Shown: positions 34,719 through 42,139 of the stretch, in pieces | Layout of the letters: each line of letters begins with the position of its first letter | Position numbering within the stretch: position 1 is the first letter of the stretch | Position numbers and translations under genes: made by a program | Assembly: GCA_022833215.1 (NCBI GenBank) | Contig: JAIPUZ010000110.1 | Location: forward strand, 1-46,126 | Direction: 5' to 3' | Length of the DNA: 46,126 nt | Source of the DNA: Mesorhizobium sp. | Lineage (GTDB): Bacteria > Pseudomonadota > Alphaproteobacteria > Rhizobiales > Rhizobiaceae | The notes under the pieces: generated by a model | Told to the model about the DNA's origin: nothing | What the model saw: the letters and a program-made list of their open reading frames with translations, nothing else | Database searches by the model: none

Positions 34719-34757
34719 GAGTTATGCAGTAACTCGTAAGTGCGCCCTTCTCAACTC
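34719..34757 (+). other. oriT: oriT with RSF1010/MobQ-like nic core
   Basis: GAGTTA (34719-34724), TGCAG loop, TAACTC (34730-34735), then TAAGTGCGCCCT at 34737-34748. RSF1010-type origins have the same order: an inverted repeat followed by TAAGTGCG and CCCT, with nicking between them. The nick here would fall near 34744/34745 on the plus strand. The site lies between traA and the plus-strand NYN gene, as expected for a MobQ relaxase. With this polarity the NYN side enters a recipient first and traA last. Confidence 0.85.
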
Positions 34758-34928
34758 AATCGCTTCGCTCTTTCGATGCTCGGTGTCGCGCTTGCGGCAA
34801 GGTCAATGCGATGAACTGAGGATCTGATTGTGCTGCAAAGCCGCCAAAAATTCAAGGAAGCGTATAATCGTGTTTGGTGACGCTGCTTGCATCGGATAGA
34901 CTACGGCTCAAATTGGGAGCGTAGACCT

Positions 34929-35705
34929 ATGGCAATAGACAGCGCCGGAACACTTGCATTGCTAGTCGACGGCGACAATGCCACGCCGAAAATCATAACC
35001 GGGTTGCTGGCTGAGATTGCCAACTATGGAACCGCCAGCGTCAAACGTATCTATGGCGACTGGACCAAGCCCAACCTCAACGGCTGGAAAGAGTGCCTGC
35101 TGGAACACTCGATTCAGCCGGTCCAGCAATTCGCCTACACGACAGGCAAGAACGCCACTGATGGCGCTATGATTATCGACGCAATGGACCTGCTCTATAC
35201 CGGCCGCTTTTCCGGCTTCTGCATCGTCTCAAGCGATAGTGATTTTGCCCGCCTCGCCGCGCGCATCCGTGAACAGGGCGTCACCGTCTATGGCTTCGGG
35301 GAGCGCAAGACGCCCCGCCCCTTCATCACCGCTTGCGACAAGTTCGTTTATTTCGACGTGCTCAATGCGACCGGAGAACAGAAGGAACCGGAAGCCGTCG
35401 CCGCGCCCAAGGCGGCCGCCGCCAAACCTGCGCCGGTGAAAGCGGCTCTCGATCGCGCTGCCCTCGACATGCTGGCGAAGGCTGTCACCGCCTCAGCAGA
35501 TGAAGACGGCCGCGCCAATCTCGCCCACGTCGGCGCGCACCTGGCGAAACAGTCGCCGGATTTCGATGCCCGCAACTATGGCTTTCCGCGCCTCTCCGAA
35601 CTGGTCGAGGCGTCCAGCATAGTCGAGGTCGAGCACATTGGCGACAATCCGAAAATCATCATGGTTCGCCTCAAGGGTGAAGCAACCGCCCGCGCCGCGA
35701 AATAG
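34929..35705 (+). CDS. NYN-domain (PIN-like) protein with C-terminal LOTUS/OST-HTH-like domain
   Basis: 258 residues. The NYN domain of the LabA/DUF88 type has its acidic residues in ALLVDGDNATPKIITGLL, TGKNATDGAMIIDAMDLL and GFCIVSSDSDFARLAARIRE, plus VYGFGERKTPRPFITACDKF. An alanine/proline linker (about 165-185) leads to a C-terminal part (LDMLAKAVTASADEDGRANL, HVGAHLAKQ, YGFPRLSELVEAS) that matches OST-HTH/LOTUS RNA-binding folds. NYN proteins are candidate RNases. The ATG at 34929 follows GGGAGCGTAGACCT. It is the first gene on the leading side of oriT and is followed after 14 bp by the TraD-like gene. Confidence 0.85.
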   Translation: MAIDSAGTLALLVDGDNATPKIITGLLAEIANYGTASVKRIYGDWTKPNLNGWKECLLEHSIQPVQQFAYTTGKNATDGAMIIDAMDLLYTGRFSGFCIVSSDSDFARLAARIREQGVTVYGFGERKTPRPFITACDKFVYFDVLNATGEQKEPEAVAAPKAAAAKPAPVKAALDRAALDMLAKAVTASADEDGRANLAHVGAHLAKQSPDFDARNYGFPRLSELVEASSIVEVEHIGDNPKIIMVRLKGEATARAAK

Positions 35706-35719
35706 GAGGGAAACGACAT

Positions 35720-36016
35720 ATGGCACGCAAGACGATCGAACAGCGGCTGGCCGAACTGGACGCGCAGCGCGCCACCCTCAAGGCCAGGCTCGGCAAACAG
35801 GAACGCGCCAACGATACCCGCCGCAAGGTACTGCTCGGCGCACTCGTCCTGCACCGCCTGGAAAATGGCACGGATGAGGAATTTGCCCGTCGCCTGCGCG
35901 AATGGCTCAAGCGCGAGCTGCCCGGCTTCCTGACGCGCGACGGTGACAAGGAGCTGTTTGACGATCTGCTCAAGGAGCAGGCAACCATAGACGAACGAAA
36001 AGAGGGCGCGGCATGA
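35720..36016 (+). CDS. Small TraD/MobC-like mobilization accessory protein
   Basis: 98 residues, very charged. It starts MARKTIEQRLAELDAQRATL with a short coiled coil, then NDTRRKVLLGALVLHRLENG, which resembles the core of Ti-type TraD/TraC-like small proteins, and ends with WLKRELPGFLTRDGDKELF. AGGAGGG precedes the ATG by about 9 bases. Its position next to oriT and behind the NYN gene supports a role in relaxosome assembly. The family match is from memory and moderate. Confidence 0.6.
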   Translation: MARKTIEQRLAELDAQRATLKARLGKQERANDTRRKVLLGALVLHRLENGTDEEFARRLREWLKRELPGFLTRDGDKELFDDLLKEQATIDERKEGAA

Positions 36017-36321
36017 TCCAGCCGGGACTTGCATGGCATGCCTTCAAAACATGCTGCGCGCCGCCATCCATGATCCGGTGTAGGCTATAGTCGCGCTGAT
36101 TACCCTTAGCCTCACCGGCGATTACATCTGGACCCCAATTGACAGCCTCGACCTCAGGCCGCTTCGGCGCGAGACGTCTATGCTGGCTGCTTGATCACTA
36201 TATGTTCTCAAATGTCGGACAGATTCGCCACTTTCGTGTCGTGACGCCCATATGTGACTTTCGTCGGGTCAGCCGAACGACTATTTGTTCGACCTGGTGA
36301 GCGGGAAGGAATGATCTGAGC
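36017..36321. other. Gap upstream of glmS, with possible insertion-element end
   Basis: No gene is seen in these 305 bases. From 36213 the sequence begins TGTCGGACAGATTCG and carries two similar blocks, CACTTTCGT (36229-36237) and GACTTTCGT (36256-36264), spaced 27 bases. This pattern of a TGT end with internal repeats resembles an IS21-type terminus, but no transposase is near. GGAAGGA precedes glmS. Confidence 0.35.
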
Positions 36322-38145
36322 ATGTGCGGCATTGTCGGAATTGTCGGGCGTACGCCCGTTGCGCCCCTGATCGTTGATGCGCTGAAGCGACTCGAATATC
36401 GTGGCTATGATTCTGCAGGCGTCGCCACCATCGACCATGGCCGGCTGGGCCGCCGCCGTGCCGAGGGCAAGCTGGTCAATCTCGAGCGCCGGCTGGCCGA
36501 CGAGCCGCTCGATGGAACCATCGGTATCGGCCACACACGCTGGGCGACCCATGGCGTGCCGAACGAGACCAACGCGCATCCGCATTTTTCCGGCGACGTC
36601 GCCATCGTCCATAACGGCATCATCGAGAATTTCGCCGAGCTGCGCACGGCGTTGGTCGCTGAGGGTTACGAATTCACCTCGCAGACCGACACCGAAGTTG
36701 TCGCCCATCTCGTCACCCGCGAACTGAAGAAGGGACTTCCCCCCGTTGAGGCCGCGCATGCGGCGCTGAAGCAGCTCGAAGGCGCGTTCGCGCTCGCCAT
36801 CATGTTCCGCGGCGAGGAAGACCTGATCATCGGCGCGCGCAATGGCCCGCCGCTGGCCATCGGCCATGGCAAGGGCGAGATGTATCTCGGCTCGGACGCG
36901 ATTGCGCTGTCCCCCTTCACCAACGCCATCACCTATCTGGAGGATGGCGACTGGGCGGTGATCCACCGTGACGGCATGGAAATCTTCGATCTCGACGGCA
37001 ACCGCGTCGAGCGCCGCAAGCGCCAGTCGGTCGGCACCTCCTATCTGGTCGACAAAGGCAACTACCAGCACTTCATGGAGAAGGAGATCCACGAGCAGCC
37101 GGAGGTCGTCTCGCACACGCTGGCGCATTATCTCGATTTCACCACCGGCGCGGCCAGGCCCTTCGAGACGCCGTTCGACTTCGCCGCCATCGACCGCCTG
37201 TCGGTCTCGGCCTGCGGCACGGCCTATCTCGCCGGCCTGATCGCCAAATACTGGTTCGAGCGGTTCGCCCGCCTGCCGGTCGACATCGATATCGCCTCGG
37301 AATTCCGCTATCGCGAGATGCCGCTGTCGAAGCAGAGCGCAGCGCTGTTCATCTCGCAATCGGGCGAGACCGCCGACACGCTGGCCTCGCTGCGCTATTG
37401 CCGGCAGGAAGGCGTGCCGATCGCCTCGATCGTCAATGTTCGTGAATCGACCATCGCCCGCGAATCCGAGGGCATCTTCCCGACGCTGGCCGGCCCGGAA
37501 ATCGGCGTCGCCTCGACCAAGGCGTTCACCTGCCAGCTTTCGGTGCTTGCTTCGCTCGTCGTCAGGGCCGCCGCCGCGCGCGGCACGATCACAAGCGAGG
37601 GCGAGGCCGCGCTGGTTCGCCAGCTTTCCGAAGCGCCGAAGCTGATCAACCAGGCGCTGAAGCTCGCGCCGCAGATCGAGAAGCTGGCGCGCGAACTGTC
37701 CTATTACAAGGACGTGCTCTATCTCGGCCGCGACACCTCCTATCCGCTGGCGCTGGAAGGCGCGCTGAAGTTGAAGGAAATCTCCTACATCCATGCCGAG
37801 GGTTATGCGGCGGGAGAGCTGAAGCACGGCCCCATCGCGCTGATCGACGAGAAGATGCCGGTGATCGTGATCGCGCCGCATGACCGCATCTTCGAGAAGA
37901 CCGTGTCGAACATGCAGGAAGTGGCCGCACGCGGCGGCAAGATCATCCTGATCACCGACGCCAAGGGCGCGAAGCATGCTACGGTCGAGACGATGGACAC
38001 GATCATCGTGCCGGACGCGCCGGAGATCGCCGCGCCGATCGTCCATGCGCTGCCGATCCAGATGCTGGCCTATTACACCGCCGTGTTCATGGGCACGGAT
38101 GTCGACCAGCCCCGCAATCTGGCGAAATCGGTGACGGTCGAGTAG
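36322..38145 (+). CDS. glmS: Glutamine-fructose-6-phosphate aminotransferase
   Basis: 607 residues, full length. The N-terminal glutaminase has the catalytic cysteine at position 2 (MCGIVGIVGRTPVAPLIVDA), LEYRGYDSAGVATI, TRWATHGVPNETNAHPH and DTEVVAHLV. Two SIS domains follow: EKEIHEQPEVVSHTLAHYL, VSACGTAYLAGLIAKYWFE, FISQSGETADTLASLRYC, ASTKAFTCQLSVL, and the C-terminal DQPRNLAKSVTVE. It makes glucosamine-6-phosphate, the entry to UDP-GlcNAc. glmS is normally a single chromosomal gene; a plasmid copy would raise supply for aminosugar polymer. The strongly rhizobial-looking sequence suggests transfer. The gene end also carries the conserved bases that TnsD of Tn7 recognises in other bacteria. 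Confidence 0.97.
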   Translation: MCGIVGIVGRTPVAPLIVDALKRLEYRGYDSAGVATIDHGRLGRRRAEGKLVNLERRLADEPLDGTIGIGHTRWATHGVPNETNAHPHFSGDVAIVHNGIIENFAELRTALVAEGYEFTSQTDTEVVAHLVTRELKKGLPPVEAAHAALKQLEGAFALAIMFRGEEDLIIGARNGPPLAIGHGKGEMYLGSDAIALSPFTNAITYLEDGDWAVIHRDGMEIFDLDGNRVERRKRQSVGTSYLVDKGNYQHFMEKEIHEQPEVVSHTLAHYLDFTTGAARPFETPFDFAAIDRLSVSACGTAYLAGLIAKYWFERFARLPVDIDIASEFRYREMPLSKQSAALFISQSGETADTLASLRYCRQEGVPIASIVNVRESTIARESEGIFPTLAGPEIGVASTKAFTCQLSVLASLVVRAAAARGTITSEGEAALVRQLSEAPKLINQALKLAPQIEKLARELSYYKDVLYLGRDTSYPLALEGALKLKEISYIHAEGYAAGELKHGPIALIDEKMPVIVIAPHDRIFEKTVSNMQEVAARGGKIILITDAKGAKHATVETMDTIIVPDAPEIAAPIVHALPIQMLAYYTAVFMGTDVDQPRNLAKSVTVE

Positions 38146-38175
38146 CCAGCAGGATAGAGCACACGGTCTCCGGGC

Positions 38176-38463
38176 TCATGCGGCCTCGGCAATATCGAGC
38201 CGAACGGAAAGCCCCGCCTGGCTCGCCAGATTGATGAGCATATCAAGGCTGAAATTCGTGATCCGACCGCGCAGCAGATCATTGAGCCGGGGCTGAGTGA
38301 TCCCCAGCCGGCGCGCAGCCTCGGCCTGGGTAACGCCCCAGCTCCGTACGCGCTGCTCGATTGCGATAAGCAGATTGGAACGCATGGTCATGTTCGCGGC
38401 TTCCGCCGGCGTGTCTTCCAGTGCATCCCATACATTCGCAAAGCTCTGACGTTCCATCGTCAC
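38176..38463 (-). CDS. higA: HigA-like XRE antitoxin
   Basis: 95 residues. After a 25-residue N-terminal tail comes a Cro/C1-type helix-turn-helix: VRSWGVTQAEAARRLGITQP, RLNDLLRGRITNFSLDMLIN, LASQAGLSVRLDI. It binds DNA and the toxin encoded just upstream. It is the second gene of the pair, 7 bp after the toxin stop, the toxin-first order typical of higBA. An in-frame ATG at 38457 or 38391 could also be used. Confidence 0.88.
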   Translation of the reverse strand: MTMERQSFANVWDALEDTPAEAANMTMRSNLLIAIEQRVRSWGVTQAEAARRLGITQPRLNDLLRGRITNFSLDMLINLASQAGLSVRLDIAEAA

Positions 38464-38470
38464 GCCTCCG

Positions 38471-38791
38471 CTAGATTTGCCGCAACCGGGTCGCAGCTAG
38501 GTCCAAATCCCGTTTCGCCGTCTGCAGCGTCTTCTTCTGGAAGGCGTGCAGGACATAAACGGTATCCTCTATCTTGGTGATGTAGAGCACCCGGAAGATT
38601 CCGGCTTCGTCGCGGATGCGGATTTCCCGCACCCCCTGCCCTACGCTCGTCATCGGCTTCCAATTGCTTGGTTGAATCCCTTGCTGAACCTTGTGCAACT
38701 GAACGCCGGCCTCTTTCCGCGCCATCTCGGGGAAATCCCGCAACTGCTCAAGGGAGTCCCCGAAAAATTCGAGCCGCTTCATATCAGCCAT
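38471..38791 (-). CDS. higB: HigB/RelE-like toxin (phage Gp49-like family)
   Basis: 106 residues: MADMKRLEFFGDSLEQLRDF, MARKEAGVQLHKVQQGIQP, NWKPMTSVGQGVREIRIRDE and AGIFRVLYITKIEDTVYVLH, then AFQKKTLQTAKRDLDLA. The EIRIRDEAGIFRVLY and HAFQKKT segments define this ribosome-dependent mRNase group. The gene precedes its antitoxin. It looks intact. Confidence 0.9.
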   Translation of the reverse strand: MADMKRLEFFGDSLEQLRDFPEMARKEAGVQLHKVQQGIQPSNWKPMTSVGQGVREIRIRDEAGIFRVLYITKIEDTVYVLHAFQKKTLQTAKRDLDLAATRLRQI

Positions 38792-38868
38792 TAGTTCTCT
38801 ATATCAAAACCTGTATAATTCGACAAGCGAAACCGGGTTATCCGGATCCGTCGTCCAAGCGCAGAGGG

Positions 38869-38970
38869 ATGTCGGCGACGTGTCCGTGCTGCGGGACGAG
38901 TACACGCCGGTCTCAGAGCCGATATCAGCGGCAAGCCGCCGATCGGGCGGTCGCTTACCGGGAATGTTGA
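38869..38970 (+). pseudogene. ISL3-family transposase N-terminal fragment
   Basis: The short frame reads ATCPCCGTSTRRSQSRYQRQ and AADRAVAYREC, then a stop. Zinc-ribbon plus SRYQR is the pattern at the start of ISL3-family transposases (CP-CG-S-R-HSRY-R). Nothing further is recognisable before the resolvase at 39106, so this is a remnant. The rest of 38800-39105 holds no other gene I can support. Confidence 0.55.
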
Positions 38971-39105
38971 GAACTGCCGACTTCATGTCGCACGACTCCT
39001 GAAACTTGGAGCAGGACGGGCGGCCCTAGAAAATCCGAGGTTCTCGTGTCGCATCTGTTTGTCGCTGGGAGCAAACGACCCGCGACATGATGTGCGCGAC
39101 AGCTT

Positions 39106-39690
39106 CTAGACGGCCTGATTGCCGTAGGTGGCGCGCGGCGCGGGCATATGGCGGTAGAGCGTCGCGGATGAGACGCCGAGGCGGCGGGCAATTTCCTCGA
39201 CATTAATTTCGGGGTCGGCCAGCAGTGCCTTGGCGGCCTTCAAATCATCCGCATTGAGCTTCGGCGGTCGGCCGCCCTTCTTGCCGCGTGCGCGAGCGGC
39301 ATCGAGGCCGGCGCGGGTGCGCTCGCGGATCAGGCTGCGCTCGAACTCGGCTAATCCTGCAAACACATGAAACACCAGCTTGCCGCCTGATGTGGTCGTG
39401 TCGATCGTCTCCGTCAGCGAGCGGAATCCGATTCCTCGCTTTTCCAAGCCCTCGACGGTCTCAATGAGCTGCTTTATCGACCGGGCGAGCCGATCGAGCT
39501 TCCACACTACGAGCGTATCGCCCTCGCGCATGTAGTCGAGTGCGGCGGCAAGCTGCGGCCGATCGCGGTTCGCGCCCGAGGCGGTTTCCTGAAAGATGCG
39601 GGCGCAATCCTCCTTGCGCAGCGCGTCGAGCTGCGCGGCGACGGTCTGGTCCCTGGTCGACACAACGCGCGCATATCCGATCAGCGCCAT
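39106..39690 (-). CDS. Serine recombinase (resolvase/invertase family)
   Basis: 194 residues. The catalytic domain has MALIGYARVVSTRDQTVAAQ, LVVWKLDRLARSIKQLIETV, EKRGIGFRSLTETIDTTTSG, and LAEFERSLIRERTRAGLDAA. The C-terminal helix-turn-helix is GRPPKLNADDL and VEEIARRLGVSSATLYRH. An extra valine stands before the nucleophile serine (ARVVST where ARVST is usual), which may affect activity. The start lies inside the last codons of the broken vapC, so its own upstream region and res site appear to be missing. It is probably part of a larger element that was rearranged. Confidence 0.88.
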   Translation of the reverse strand: MALIGYARVVSTRDQTVAAQLDALRKEDCARIFQETASGANRDRPQLAAALDYMREGDTLVVWKLDRLARSIKQLIETVEGLEKRGIGFRSLTETIDTTTSGGKLVFHVFAGLAEFERSLIRERTRAGLDAARARGKKGGRPPKLNADDLKAAKALLADPEINVEEIARRLGVSSATLYRHMPAPRATYGNQAV

Positions 39691-40077
39691 TGTTCAACGT
39701 CCGTGTGGGGGAAGTCGTTGCCCTTGAACAGCAACGGAGCCGCTCGGCTCTTGGCGAGGGCATAGGCCGCGCAGTCGGCTAGGTTGGGCTTTGCCTTGGA
39801 GTGAAAGCCTTTCCCATAGCGGGCATAGGCTTTCGAGGCAGCGCGGGCTTGGTCGGCGTCGAAGGTTGCAATCTCGATATTGCTGACTTTCAGGAAGCGC
39901 CAGAAATCTTCGATGTTCTCAACGCCGCGTCGAGAGTGCAGGACGATGGCCGTGTCATGCACGTTGACGGCTGACATTCCCAGCCCCTCGCCGGATGCGA
40001 TGGCGTCGGCAAAAGTCATCGCGATCTTCTTCTTCCTCGAAGATCGCGATGACTACAGAGCTATCCACGACCATCAT
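39681..40077 (-). pseudogene. VapC-type PIN toxin, frameshifted
   Basis: The N-terminus from the ATG at 40077 reads MMVVDSSVVIAIFEEEEDRD and then D-F, with the first PIN aspartate. At 40011-40014 an extra base in a run of four (TTTT on the coding strand) shifts the frame. The rest continues as FADAIASGEGLGMSAVNVHD, AIVLHSRRGVENIEDFWRFL, AKPNLADCAAYALAKSRAAP and LLFKGNDFPHTDVEQWR, which is a complete PIN C-terminus. So one inserted base breaks an otherwise full toxin. A read error is possible, but the partner antitoxin is broken as well. Confidence 0.85.
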
Positions 40078-40084
40078 AAGGCGT

Positions 40085-40318
40085 TTATGTCGTCCACGAT
40101 CTCCTGCGGGGATCGAGAATAGGCCGAGCGGCCGCCCTCTTGCCGAACTCTAGAATCTCAGTGGCCGTCACACGCTTGCGCGCGGTCTGGTCGTCGGTAA
40201 CGCCGAGCGCCTTGGCTTCGCGCTCGACGGCGGCGTGGATAACGTCCTCCGGCCTACGGCCGAGGCGGGCCGCGACCTTGCGGGCGAGCTGTTCGGTGTC
40301 GTGTGCGATCTGCAACAT
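40085..40318 (-). pseudogene. VapB-type antitoxin with altered C-terminus
   Basis: MLQIAHDTEQLARKVAARLG and VIHAAVEREAKALG fit VapB of the PSK_trans_fac type, with GAGGAG 8 bases ahead of the ATG. After ARPILDP the frame runs into RRRSWTT and a stop at 40085. Another frame over the same bases gives PQEIVDDINAL ending in TGA that overlaps the vapC ATG by the usual 4 bp. A small deletion near 40108-40115 most likely caused this. The DNA-binding half may still work; the toxin-binding tail is lost. Confidence 0.75.
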
Positions 40319-40385
40319 GGCGACTCCTCAAAACTCATCGCGGATAGCACATTCCGAGCGTCAGAAACAGGCAAGCGTTATGAGA

Positions 40386-40402
40386 GTAAGTGCTCCCTTC
40401 TC
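40386..40402 (+). repeat. Second oriT-like nic sequence, no inverted repeat
   Basis: GTAAGTGCTCCCTTCTC differs from the oriT core at 34736-34752 by one base. The next 35 bases also resemble the oriT flank (CGCT-CGCTC, then GAT-CT-GGTGTC). The upstream stem-loop is missing, so it is probably a relic of a second origin. Confidence 0.65.
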
Positions 40403-40441
40403 GATCTCGCTGCGCTCGATTCTGGTGTCTGCCGATCTGGA

Positions 40442-40843
40442 TTACCAGACCCGGCCGGGCCACTTCGGATCGTCGCTCAAAGCGTCGAACACAGTGTCAG
40501 CCGAGATCAGGGTTAGGCCCTTGGTGATCGCGGTCGCGCCTATGATCCTGTCGAACGGATCGCGGTGCGCCCATTCCAGCGTGGCGGCGAGCAAACTCGC
40601 GTCGGGGGACAGTTCCAGCAGCCGGCCCCCCTGCTCATCAGCCAGTGCGATCAGCCGATTGAGGAATGGCTCCATCTCTGGCCACTTTCCCAGCCGGACC
40701 TTCTGGCCGATCTCAAACAGGCTTATGGCGCTGATGGAAACCGTCTCGGCCTGCTCCATTGCGGCGGTCGCGGCCGAGGAAAGGCGGGCGTCGGCCATCA
40801 TGGACCAAGCCCACGCATGAGTGTCAAGCAGAACGTGCCTCAC
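40442..40843 (-). CDS. VapC-like PIN-domain toxin
   Basis: 133 residues: RHVLLDTHAWAWSMMADARL with the first acidic residue, VSISAISLFEIGQKVRLGKW with the conserved glutamate, and EWAHRDPFDRIIGATAITKG, LTLISADTVFD with the C-terminal acids. PIN toxins cut specific RNAs. The GTG at 40843 overlaps the antitoxin stop (GTGA), so I prefer it to a longer reading from 40858. All PIN acidic residues are present, unlike in the neighbouring broken module. Confidence 0.9.
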   Translation of the reverse strand: MRHVLLDTHAWAWSMMADARLSSAATAAMEQAETVSISAISLFEIGQKVRLGKWPEMEPFLNRLIALADEQGGRLLELSPDASLLAATLEWAHRDPFDRIIGATAITKGLTLISADTVFDALSDDPKWPGRVW

Positions 40844-41073
40844 GTCTGACCTTCCCACAGCGCCAGTTCGTCCTCGTTCATCGGCTCGAAGAAGTCCGGC
40901 CCTGCCCCGGTGAGTTTGCCTTTCAGCAGGCCAATGGTGAAACCGCTCTGAGGAACGGGAACAATCCGGACCATGGGGCGCTTGCCCTTGGCGATCACGA
41001 CTTCCTCGCCCGCCAGCGCTGCCTCGATGAGCTTTGACAGATTGGTCTTTGCCGCATGAACAGTGACCTGCAT
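40840..41073 (-). CDS. Phd/YefM-type antitoxin
   Basis: 77 residues: MQVTVHAAKTNLSKLIEAAL, AGEEVVIAKGKRPMVRIVPV, then a tail with FFEPMNEDELALWEGQ. The AKTNLSKL-A--GEEVVIA-G pattern is Phd/YefM. CAGGAGG precedes the ATG by about 6 bases. It is the antitoxin for the PIN toxin that follows with a 4-bp overlap. Confidence 0.92.
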   Translation of the reverse strand: MQVTVHAAKTNLSKLIEAALAGEEVVIAKGKRPMVRIVPVPQSGFTIGLLKGKLTGAGPDFFEPMNEDELALWEGQT

Positions 41074-41084
41074 CCTTGCCTCCT

Positions 41085-41094
41085 GTTAGCTAAC
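41085..41094. promoter_or_regulatory. Palindrome GTTAGCTAAC upstream of the Phd-type gene
   Basis: A perfect 10-bp palindrome 12 bases before the antitoxin start, with TTAGC repeated just beyond it. It overlaps the ribosome site region and is a likely autoregulatory operator. Confidence 0.55.
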
Positions 41095-41264
41095 TTAGCC
41101 ACATATAGCAAAGGCTGCTGATAATCCCAAGGGCCAAGGGGCCTGAGGGCACACTTAAGGTGGATCGGGTTGGTTTCTACGCCGCCAGTCGCTCCGTCAT
41201 TTGGCTCAGTCGGCCCGAAGCTGCGAATTTGGCCAAGTGAGGAACATAAGCTGAACGGCGCAGC

Positions 41265-42131
41265 TTACCAGCTCCTCCCTTCGCCACCGATTTCATAGAT
41301 GTCCGCCTCAAGTGAGCAGCGGTGGCTCTCGGCTATATTGGCCATTTGAGAGTAAAGGGCGTTGATTTCGTTATCGAGGTCAGATCCTTCAGGATCGGTG
41401 TCGTAAGGTAGGACAATCTGGTAGTCGCGATTGCCGGTTTTCTGCATGGCGAAGTCGCGCTCAAGCATTGCCTCGATCTGCTCGCGCGCAGGTTTTCTGC
41501 CACGACCGTTTTTACTGAAGTTCTCGATCACCAGATGCAGGGTGATAGCGACGGACGGTGGCTTCTCAGGTGGCTCCGTCATCGGAGCCAGGGATTTGAG
41601 TGCTCTATAGATTGTCATCCTGGAAACCTTCAGATCACGGGCGACACTCGCCTTGCTGGCGCCGGCGGCGATGCGGCGGCGAATGTCTTCATCATCGACA
41701 TTCTTCTTCCGGCCTTTGTAGGCGCCCTCTGCCTTGGCCGCCTCGATCCCGGCACGCTGGCGATCCTTGATGAAGGTCAGCTCCATATCGGCGACCATGC
41801 CAAGGATGGTGATCACCATCCGCCCCATATTGCCCGCCGTGGTAACTTCGGGTTCGAGGATGCGCAGGGAGGCTCCTTTTTCTTCAAGCTCGTGCACCAG
41901 ATTCAGGACATCGCGTGTGGAGCGGCCGAGACGATCGAGACGCAGGACAACCAGTTCGTCGCCGGCGCGCAGGAATTGCATAACGGTTTCCAGCTCCGTC
42001 CGTCCGGTCAGCGACGCACCGGAGCACGTTTCCGAGCGAACGATCCCACACCCGGCGGCCTTGAGGCGCGCGACCTGGATGTCGAGATCCTGGTCTGTGG
42101 TGCTGACACGGGCGTAACCGACACGGCTCAT
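41265..42131 (-). CDS. Serine recombinase with long C-terminal extension
   Basis: 288 residues. The resolvase domain is complete: MSRVGYARVSTTDQDLDIQV with the nucleophile serine, ELVVLRLDRLGRSTRDVLNL, NMGRMVITILGMVADMELTF and IKDRQRAGIEAAKAEGAYKG. The helix-turn-helix is DIRRRIAAGASKASVARDLK and SRMTIYRALK. About 100 further residues follow (TLHLVIENFSKNGRGRKPAR, REQIEAMLERDFAMQKTG, DYQIVLPYDTDPEGSDLDNE), which ordinary resolvases of this type lack. A res-like region lies directly upstream. It may resolve plasmid multimers or belong to a Tn3-type element. Confidence 0.9.
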   Translation of the reverse strand: MSRVGYARVSTTDQDLDIQVARLKAAGCGIVRSETCSGASLTGRTELETVMQFLRAGDELVVLRLDRLGRSTRDVLNLVHELEEKGASLRILEPEVTTAGNMGRMVITILGMVADMELTFIKDRQRAGIEAAKAEGAYKGRKKNVDDEDIRRRIAAGASKASVARDLKVSRMTIYRALKSLAPMTEPPEKPPSVAITLHLVIENFSKNGRGRKPAREQIEAMLERDFAMQKTGNRDYQIVLPYDTDPEGSDLDNEINALYSQMANIAESHRCSLEADIYEIGGEGRSW

Positions 42132-42139
42132 GGCAAATC

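Noticed and set aside
41177-41296. A 39-residue minus-strand frame after the recombinase (MKSVAKGGAGKLRRSAYVPH...)
   Set aside because: Coding-like and starts inside the recombinase end, but there is no family match and no clear ribosome site; too short to support.
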